A DNA stretch of 64,000 bases. It comes from Enchytraeus crypticus. Its lineage: Eukaryota > Annelida > Clitellata > Enchytraeida > Enchytraeidae. How positions within the stretch are numbered: the stretch's first letter is position 1; every line of letters begins with the position of its first letter. The stretch is from NCBI GenBank assembly GCA_905160935.1, contig CAJHZI010000833.1, positions 371,001 to 435,000 on the forward strand, written 5' to 3'. Below the pieces are notes generated by a model. It was not told the DNA's origin and searched no databases. It saw only the letters and a program-made list of their open reading frames with translations. Positions 57,279 through 64,000 of this stretch are shown one piece after another. The translations under genes and the position numbers were made by a program.

Positions 57279-57930
57279 AAAGTGTAGAAAGTAGCCTATC
57301 CTTTCATCAGCCAATTCCAAGAAAGTAACTTAGTGCAGAACTTCAATCCATTTTAATATTAACAGAATATTTTGGCATCAATGTCAAAATAAAATAGAGT
57401 TCATTAGAACTGTCAACAAATTTATATACAACCAATTTGATAAGCGAATAAACGAAAGTCCACGAAAATGTCAGAAAAAATTTACAAATATTTTCAAAAT
57501 ACTAAATATGATTTAATGCTTTCAATAACATTATCAATAGCTTACAGAACAGCAGTTATAAAGTTAGTTACCTAGAGATCCTTGCATCCACGTCCAGTAT
57601 GCTTAGTATCACTTATTTTCACCTTATTCGACTAACCACTGAAATCATTGCTTCAGTTATTCTACAATTTCATTTGTAAGAAGTAAAAATACATACGTTT
57701 ATGACGACATAAATATCAGTTTCAGCAGTGATTTAGCTAACTATGGGCTTCTGAGAAACTGCAGATAATTGCGCAGACTTCAGTGTTCTAAGAGAGTTGA
57801 GTGAGCGTGAGTATATTCTGCTAAACGTTTAAACCTGATTGTATTTCTTGTTATTTAACAATCTCATTAGTTGTATTTCTGTCGCTCGTCTTTTAACATT
57901 TGTCATAAACTATATTTTCCAGCTTCCCTT
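57277..57930. other. Gene-free stretch
   Basis: AT-rich sequence with no recognised repeat or gene. Confidence 0.45.
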
Positions 57931-57934
57931 CTCA

Positions 57935-57937
57935 CTC

Positions 57938-57971
<34 letters not shown>

Positions 57972-58055
57972 CCTCTTTCTCTCCCTCTTTCTCTCTTTCT
58001 CTCTTTCTTTCTCTCTCTCTCTCTCGCTCTCTCGCTCTCTCTCTCTCTCTCTCTG
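57935..58055. repeat. Impure (CT)n tract
   Basis: CT/CTTT repeats of about 120 bases. Confidence 0.9.
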
Positions 58056-58624
58056 TCAATCTAGATGTGTTTAGTTAATTTTCAGTTTCTCTGTCTCTCT
58101 TGCTTTTATACTTTTACGGTCTCTAACATTAATAGCCTCAGCACGTACGTGATATATGTCTCTGTGTTTCTCCACACCTCCGATACTCCTTTCTTAACTC
58201 ATCAGTTTCCCTCAATTTTTTTCTTCAGTCAATCTCATTTTATATCTAATTTTCCTCTCTTTTTCTTTCACTCTCTCGTTCTATTTGTTCTTTTAGACTG
58301 CCGCGGTGAGAAAATTTGAAGCAGGCTGTCGTGGCAATATTAACAAAACTAAAACCATGCAACATGAGTGTCATTAAAAGGGTTTATTTTTATAGGCTTT
58401 AAAGTTAGATGGCAAAAATTGTAGCTCATTGTTTCAAAAATATTTCCATGAATTCCAAATTTCTGTCGCCAGCTAGCGTCAGTGTTCGTACATAAGTGTT
58501 TCCGACTTCTTAAACACAGTTTACATCGAGCGCTCTGCGTGAATCTCTCTGCATTAGAAAAAAAAGTCTGCAATAAAAAAGATTCGGATAACACGTGCCT
58601 CTCTAGTTTTCTGTTAAATGGCAG
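58056..58624. other. Gene-free stretch
   Basis: Pyrimidine-rich to about 58300, then ordinary AT-rich sequence. A 93-codon minus frame at 58349-58630 shows no domain I can recognise. Confidence 0.45.
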
Positions 58625-58870
58625 ATTCAAGGAACAAATTCATACACAGAGTCTGCTTTCACGCTTCATCAAGAGCACTCCATAGATCAATAAGTTAATC
58701 ACTTCACAAAAGGCAATGCCATTTCCATAACTTCGTAGCCTATAAATAAATAAAAATGGCTTCTGAGGTGATTTCCCGTTGTCTTTCGTCATTCTTGCTT
58801 AGTCACCTCGTACGACACGTGCAAATATCGGTTGGTCTTAACTTCAGTATCCCGGTCACATTACGGAAAC
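58625..58870 (-). mobile_element. Family-B repeat copy
   Basis: Plus strand reads CACAGAGTCTGCTTTCACGC, AAGTTAATCACTTCACAAAA, GGCTTCTGAGGTGATTTCCC, GTACGACACGTGC and GGTTGGTCTTAACTTCAGTA: family B reversed, nearly complete. Confidence 0.65.
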
Positions 58871-58872
58871 GC

Positions 58873-58912
58873 GGTCGAATATCTTATCGATATCACCACT
58901 GGCTCCAGCCAC
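58873..58912 (-). mobile_element. SINE-1 5' fragment
   Basis: The reverse complement begins GGCTGGAGCCAGTGGTGATA and continues into ATTCGACC. It sits between a reversed family-B repeat and a long (TA)n tract. Confidence 0.6.
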
Positions 58913-58920
58913 AGTATGCA

Positions 58921-58938
58921 GTATATATATATACATGC

Positions 58939-58995
<57 letters not shown>

Positions 58996-59018
58996 TACAT
59001 AATTATATATATATATAC

Positions 59019-59070
<52 letters not shown>
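58921..59070. repeat. Compound (TA)n array
   Basis: TA runs separated by GCATACATAATT and ACCACA. Confidence 0.9.
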
Positions 59071-59072
<2 letters not shown>

Positions 59073-59371
59073 TACATAGATACTAACAATAATAGTAAAC
59101 AGCAATCTGCTCTAGAGAAATGATGTCACAGAACTGTTAGCAGCTGACTTCTTCATCAGCGGAAGATAATGATACTTATCGATCCAAATTACGAGACTAC
59201 AATTAAATCCGTCACAAGCTCTAACGTTAGAACATCAAGTGTTCCTCAGATTCTCCCGTTCGTGCTCAGTTGTTGCTGTTGAACACTATATCTCGTCAAT
59301 GTAGTAATAAGCTGCAAATGTCACCAGGGCGCGAATCGATACGACATAATGAGATGTGATTTGGTTAGATT

Positions 59372-60003
59372 AGAGTTGGATACCGGATTTAAACTTTGGG
59401 GACCTCAAGCACTTGCGCAAGGGGGGTACCAAAAAATCTTACCCTAACACCAACACCCAACCTTAACCAATCAATCACTCAATCAATCAATAAGACTTTA
59501 AAGTCCGGTTCCTCGCCATAAGGCAATGTCAGGGACGTCAAACATAAACATCTTAACGCCTGAATTATATTTTACTAGATATAAAAAATCAACCACCCAC
59601 AAATAGATACAAAATGCAGTGGATAAGATAATACTTTAAAAAGTAAAAAGTATTCATATGTTATCCACAGTCCAGAAACAGGATTGTATATCTAATCAAT
59701 ATCTAAGCTTAATGTAGTAATTTGGATACAACTTACAGCTACCAGATGATCTTTAGACAACCAATAATTTCCAAGAAGGTCTTCAATTGGATTAATATTA
59801 TTTCTTTTCCAAAAACTATAGTATTTTTTTAATCAAGTTTGGTAAAGAATGGCTTCAAATTCTTTTTATTTTAAGTGCATTGTGCCAAGATAGTAATAAC
59901 CCTTTGAAGCCTTAATATTCTTTTAAAATAATCTCGGGGGCGCCCCTTGGCCGTGGGGCCCTCGGCCTATGCTGAAAGTGCTTCATGGTAAATCCATCAC
60001 TGA
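59372..60003. mobile_element. Possible hAT-like non-autonomous element
   Basis: The right end GGTAAATCCATCACTG and the left CCGGATTTAAACTTTGG are roughly inverted, with GC-rich subterminal text (GGGGGCGCCCCTTGGCC). I could not find a target duplication, and the left end is degraded. It contains a LINE-T1 tail. Confidence 0.3.
59475..59550 (-). mobile_element. LINE-T1 tail fragment
   Basis: The reverse complement reads TTTGACGTCCCTGACATTGC, GCGAGGAACCGGACTTTA: diverged T1 tail, inside the hAT-like segment at 59372-60003. Confidence 0.45.
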
Positions 60004-60267
60004 CGATGAGCAGTCAGTGAGTCATTTCAGAGATGAACTGAAGAGAAAATGTAAGATCGAAAGTAGGGCTCGGTACTGAACTAACTGAGGGGTTCATGAG
60101 CACGTAAATGAACTTAATTAAAAGAAGCCTTTCTGAACGCAATTTAGTGCATTGATTGTCAATGCCAAGATATTGAACCGTTGTAGTATGCAAATGTTTT
60201 GGGGGTAAATATGAAGCAATTTAATATTAATATTTAATCTTTAATATTCAATGCATGTTACGTTGTT

Positions 60268-60555
60268 CCCATATTGCGTTCGCCTCCGTGTTGCTTGAGA
60301 GTTTTTTGAAGAATCGACCAATCGGTGACTACGTGTCGTAGAAGGCAACTAAAGCACTAAGATCCAACCAATATCAGAAAGGGCGTCCGATTGTTGAGCG
60401 CTTAGGCTCCAGAAATTGCTTCAAAATTTTATAAAGCGAATAGAAGAGATTATAGGGAATTTATTGACGATACTGTATGGGAGAGAGAAGCGGAGAAGGT
60501 CTATTCGTATTCCACCCTATCTAAACTGGGATGAAAGGAAAGATGATGCTGATGA
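60268..60555 (+). mobile_element. Family-A repeat, longest copy
   Basis: TTCGCCTCCGTGTTGCTTGA, GAAGAATCGACCAATCGGTG, CGTGTCGTAGAAGGCAACTA, AGCGCTTAGGCTCCAGAAAT and the end CACCCTATCTAAACTGGGAT then GATGATG. Confidence 0.65.
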
Positions 60556-60704
60556 ATTAATATTTAATGCAATATCAGTCATATCAACCAATCAGTTTTA
60601 TAGATTTTATATGGATTTATCAATTGAGCTTAATTAAGGTCTAGTTAAGCTTTACGCTAATGGTGAAAGAGAAAGTAGCTTAGCTTTACAAAGCCAAAGA
60701 AATG

Positions 60705-60815
60705 TGTAATAATTTTTCAGATCGTTTGGGCTGAATCTATTTGTAGTGACATGTGACGGGGGACGTCCCTGACATCATTCTCGCATGAGGAAACGGACTT
60801 TAAACCATTATTCTT
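60705..60815 (+). mobile_element. LINE-T1 3' tail
   Basis: TTTTTCAGATCGTTTGGGCT, TTTGTAGTGACATGTGACG, GTCCCTGACATCATTCTCGC, GAGGAAACGGACTTTAAACC and a (TTA)-rich end. Confidence 0.65.
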
Positions 60816-60819
60816 CTTC

Positions 60820-60931
60820 TTATTATTATTTTTATTTTTTATTTTTATTTTTATATTATTATTATTATTTTTATCATTTTTATTTTTTTACCCCGATGTA
60901 AAGAATCTGAGGTTTGATAAAAACGATTCAA

Positions 60932-60974
<43 letters not shown>

Positions 60975-60975
60975 G
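60820..60975. repeat. (ATT/TTA)n tract
   Basis: Two ATT-rich blocks, 60810-60880 and 60930-60974, the first at the end of a LINE-T1 tail. Confidence 0.8.
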
Positions 60976-61237
60976 GATTGATGATCAAAATAGCGACTTT
61001 TGCGATAACTAAGACAGCTGCTGTTTACTTCACAAGGCATTGAACTGCTGTATGTCGCAGCATCTGTCTGAATTGCAACATCTACAGAGGTAAACATCTA
61101 CAGCGGCAAACATGACTTCGGGCGTTAGCAGCTTCGCGAATTTCTCAAACAAAAAACTAAACGTTTTCGTAAAAAGGCGACTAGTGCAAAGGCAGTTTAG
61201 CACTCTACGTTTTCCATTCGTTATTTTAATTTTAGTA

Positions 61238-61400
61238 AATTACCCGTCTTGTATCCGTGTTGTTTTAAATATAGAACAACCAGTGACTGTATATGTCGTA
61301 GAAGGCGATTAAATCACTAAGATCCAAGGGTACGTCAGAAAGGGAATTCGGATGGTGCTTACAGAAATTGCTAAAAATGTTTCTAAAACGAACGAAATAG
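61238..61400 (+). mobile_element. Family-A repeat, 5' part
   Basis: CCCGTCTTGTATCCGTGTTG, AGAACAACCAGTGACTGTAT, GTCGTAGAAGGCGATTAAAT, CACTAAGATCCAAGGGTACG. Confidence 0.6.
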
Positions 61401-62400
61401 ATCATATTTGTGAATTTACCGAATGCATAAATTAGAAGAGTTTAACAGTAAAATAACGCACAAATTTCTTCAGCATTTGATTTACAACATGACGTATAAG
61501 ATGGTCTATAAGCATCTACATGCTGCCATCACTGTATAACACTGTAGACTTTTATGGGACCTTTTTAAGTTCTTATGTACTTGTAACTCTGACGCACTCG
61601 TTCGAATGAGGTTTGTAAATAAGCACAAGCTTTAGCAGCGTGGATATAATAATAACTTTATGTAGAGCACTGTAATGAAAATATCGTAAAAGATGCTATG
61701 CACGGTAAAATGAGCATTATTTAAGATCTCCAATGGCATCGATATCCCGGTAAATATCTGAACAGCAATCCATTGAAGGCATCATGCTTGTGTATTGAAT
61801 TCTGTATCCATCGATATCCTGGTCTCTAATTGGACGCTAAGCATGCAAAGTAGAAGAGAAACCTGAGGCCTAGGAGTGCTGTAACTTTATCACCGTCAAT
61901 TATTCATCATGGATTACTTTGGATGCGGGTCATCATTGCCAAACAAAACTGACACTGTATTTAATGAAGAAGTCGATATTTATTTATTGATGTGAAAACT
62001 GAATCTAGCGCATATAAGCACATAATGGCCTACAATTAAGTTACATTCAGCAATCAGCATAGACTGTGCGGCCTTCAATAGTTAACTGCCATAAATAAGC
62101 TCTCCGTCACAAAACTTTCAGTAGGCCTACAGTGTGTGTGTAGTTATAAGTCGAAAGATGTTTAGCCACGCCCATCCCTCGATGATGAAAAGGTTTAGCT
62201 ATGGCTAGCTGTCTGCATTACGGACAGCTATTTTCAGCAGGTCAGAACGTCTTGTACTATCTATTCTAACTTACTGCTGAAATATCATGTCACCTGTTCT
62301 TTTATACTGAACAAAGAAAGACTATTTGATCAGTGTGAAAGATCTAGTAAACCTAAAATATCCAAATTTAATAAATGAAGTTTCGATGAAAATTTCTTTA
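61401..62400. other. Gene-free stretch
   Basis: 1 kb without a recognisable gene or repeat. Confidence 0.5.
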
Positions 62401-62405
62401 TATCT

Positions 62406-62594
62406 TAGTGGCGTAGCAAAGGGAGACAGCTAGGGGACATGCACCCCCCCCCCCCCGAGATGTCACGTACAATTTTTATTGAGCACAAAACTATAATAGC
62501 ATATATAGCTTAAAGTATGTGTCTCACCCAAAGTGCCCCCCCCCCAAAGATTAAGGTGCCCCAAAAGATTAGATCCCGGCTATGCCACTGCATG
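62406..62594. mobile_element. Possible short hAT-like MITE
   Basis: Left AGTGGCGTAGC and right GCTATGCCACTG are inverted, with C-rich subterminal runs. No 8-bp target duplication was found. Confidence 0.4.
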
Positions 62595-62813
62595 GTAATT
62601 GCCATTACGTGATGAATAAAGAAGCCAAATAAGAACTAAAGCCCGAATATGTCATAATCATTTTAACAACTTCTGGATAAATATACTCACGCATACTTCC
62701 CCAGCAATCTTCCTTCTATTACAGTAGGCCTACATCCTTCAGCAACCATTCCCCCTGATACTGTACTATGTCCTATCCAGTTTTTCTTATTTTTCTTATC
62801 ACATCTATCATCT

Positions 62814-62820
62814 CTCTCTC

Positions 62821-62911
<91 letters not shown>
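62814..62911. repeat. (CT)n microsatellite
   Basis: Nearly pure CT run of about 98 bases. Confidence 0.95.
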
Positions 62912-62914
<3 letters not shown>

Positions 62915-62957
62915 CCGACTCGTTTAAGAATTTCTTCATGTGTTTAGTTCCTTATGC

Positions 62958-63125
62958 CATTAAATGATGTTAATCATAAGAAATTTAATGGTGAGGTGGG
63001 TCCCCTGTGTCTTTCTCAAATCATGCCTTAGTCGTCTCTTAACGAACACGCGGCAGCTTGTCTGCGGTTGCCCTATTCTTCAGTGGTCCAACGTACCACA
63101 CCTCGGAACAACACACGGGGTTCAG
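62958..63125 (-). mobile_element. Family-B repeat 5' part
   Basis: The reverse complement reads CCCCGTGTGTTGTTCCGAGG, AGAATAGGGCAACCGCAGAC, GGGACCCACCTCACCATTAA, matching the first half of the copy at 8978-9306. Confidence 0.65.
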
Positions 63126-63348
63126 TACATAAAATTAATAAGGTTAAAACTTAATTAACTTTTGGTTAATCCTCTTTAGAAATGATATCAATGTCGGGTT
63201 TGGCTAAAATATGAACCTCGCATTTGCCAGTCTGTATTAACAAATGACGGTCTAACGTTGGGTGGAGTTTGGTTCATAGTTCAAGTGTAGGCGTCTATCA
63301 GAAAGTGAGGCGTGGAACACTCCACTATGAATGTTAAAAATCAGTATG

Positions 63349-63401
63349 TCAGCACATACTGATCCGCGGTCGAATATCTTACCGACATCGCCACTGGCTC
63401 C
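63349..63401 (-). mobile_element. SINE-1 5' fragment
   Basis: The reverse complement gives GGAGCCAGTGGCGATGTCGG then TAAGATATTCGACCGCGGAT, the SINE-1 head only. Confidence 0.65.
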
Positions 63402-63582
63402 ACTGATATGCTGATGGTCGACGACAAGCACAGACGTAACCACGACAGATATTCTGGGGGAACGTGTCCCCCTCCCCCCCCCCCGTGGTTACACCAATGC
63501 CGACAAGGCTCAATGATGGTTGTCTGAGCATTGAAGTTGTCCAGCACCTTTCTTATAATATAACTAAACTTTATAATTTAAT

Positions 63583-63992
63583 CAGTGGCGTAGCCATAAT
63601 TTATTCTTGAGGCACTTTAATGCTGGGAGGCACTTTAATGCTGGGAGGCACTTTAATCCTGGGAGGCACTTTAATCCTGGGAGGCACTTTGGAGAGGCAC
63701 ACACTTTACAATTTATAAATTATAAAGTGTAATAATTAATTTAATTATTTTAACGAATGGAAAAGTCTCAAATAGGGGATTGACTGATGATATGGTGTAC
63801 GACAAATAGGTTTTGAGACAGTCTATTCGTATCTCGACCCTGGTTAAACTGGGATTCAAAGGAGGATTATGATGATGATGAAAGTGTGATAATTGTAATT
63901 TATTAAATTATAAAGGTGCAATTAATAAAATATTACTTGAAATCTTAGGGGTAGGGGGTTGTACCTCCTGTCTCCACTTCGCTACGCCAATG
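63583..63992. mobile_element. hAT-type MITE with nested family-A end and 18-bp tandem repeat
   Basis: Termini CAGTGGCGTAGCC and CGCTACGCCAATG are inverted and flanked by AATTTAAT (63575-63582) and AATTGAAT (63993-64000), 7 of 8 matching. Inside are four to five units of GGGAGGCACTTTAATCCT and a family-A end at about 63755-63885 (CTCGACCCTGGTTAAACTGG). Confidence 0.7.
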
Positions 63993-64000
63993 AATTGAAT

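Noticed and set aside
57004-57320. Several frames of Ile-Tyr repeats
   Set aside because: TA microsatellite only.
58349-58630. 93-codon minus frame with several Cys and Arg
   Set aside because: No recognisable domain, and its edge overlaps a family-B repeat.

Overview
This is an AT-rich animal (metazoan) nuclear DNA window. All five recognisable genes lie on the minus strand and are split by GT-AG introns. The rest is dominated by interspersed repeats, microsatellites and short satellites. The genes (mitochondrial Lon, mitochondrial HTD2, an SLC10-type transporter, a calmodulin-like protein and a rhodopsin-family GPCR) fit an invertebrate with a transposon-rich genome. The phylum cannot be fixed from sequence reading alone.

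Layout. 417-6147: 5' part of a mitochondrial Lon protease gene (LONP1), seven exons, continuing off the left edge. 6470-9380: a nest of LINEs and a hAT element. 10897-13917: a two-exon gene for an unrecognised, probably N-myristoylated, low-complexity protein of about 460 aa. 13918-20296: gene-free, with LINE tails, SINEs and microsatellites. 20297-23938: a three-exon, four-EF-hand calmodulin-like gene. 28877-33631: a four-exon HTD2 gene (mitochondrial fatty-acid synthesis dehydratase). 34417-35240: a solo LTR with a 5-bp target duplication. 38250-42233: a three-exon SLC10 (bile-acid:sodium symporter family) gene with a large extracellular N-terminal domain. 42234-51140: repeats, including a 43-bp satellite and a hAT element nested in an older repeat. 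51141-53453: a two-exon peptide-receptor-like GPCR. 53454-64000: no gene seen; long TA and CT tracts, a foldback element and hAT-like elements.

The genes do not look functionally linked. LONP1 and HTD2 are both mitochondrial but are 22 kb apart. I found no operon-like or defence-like system. The most unusual content is the repeat population: a tRNA-derived SINE whose 3' tail resembles the 3' tail of a resident CR1/L2-like LINE; a 5S rRNA-derived SINE in LONP1 intron 1; a second tRNA-derived SINE of about 240 bp; three hAT-type elements with matching 8-bp target duplications, two carrying nested insertions; a foldback element with three copies of one arm module; and a solo LTR. Exon boundaries were placed by eye from conserved protein sequence, reading phase and GT/AG sites. 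They need transcript confirmation.
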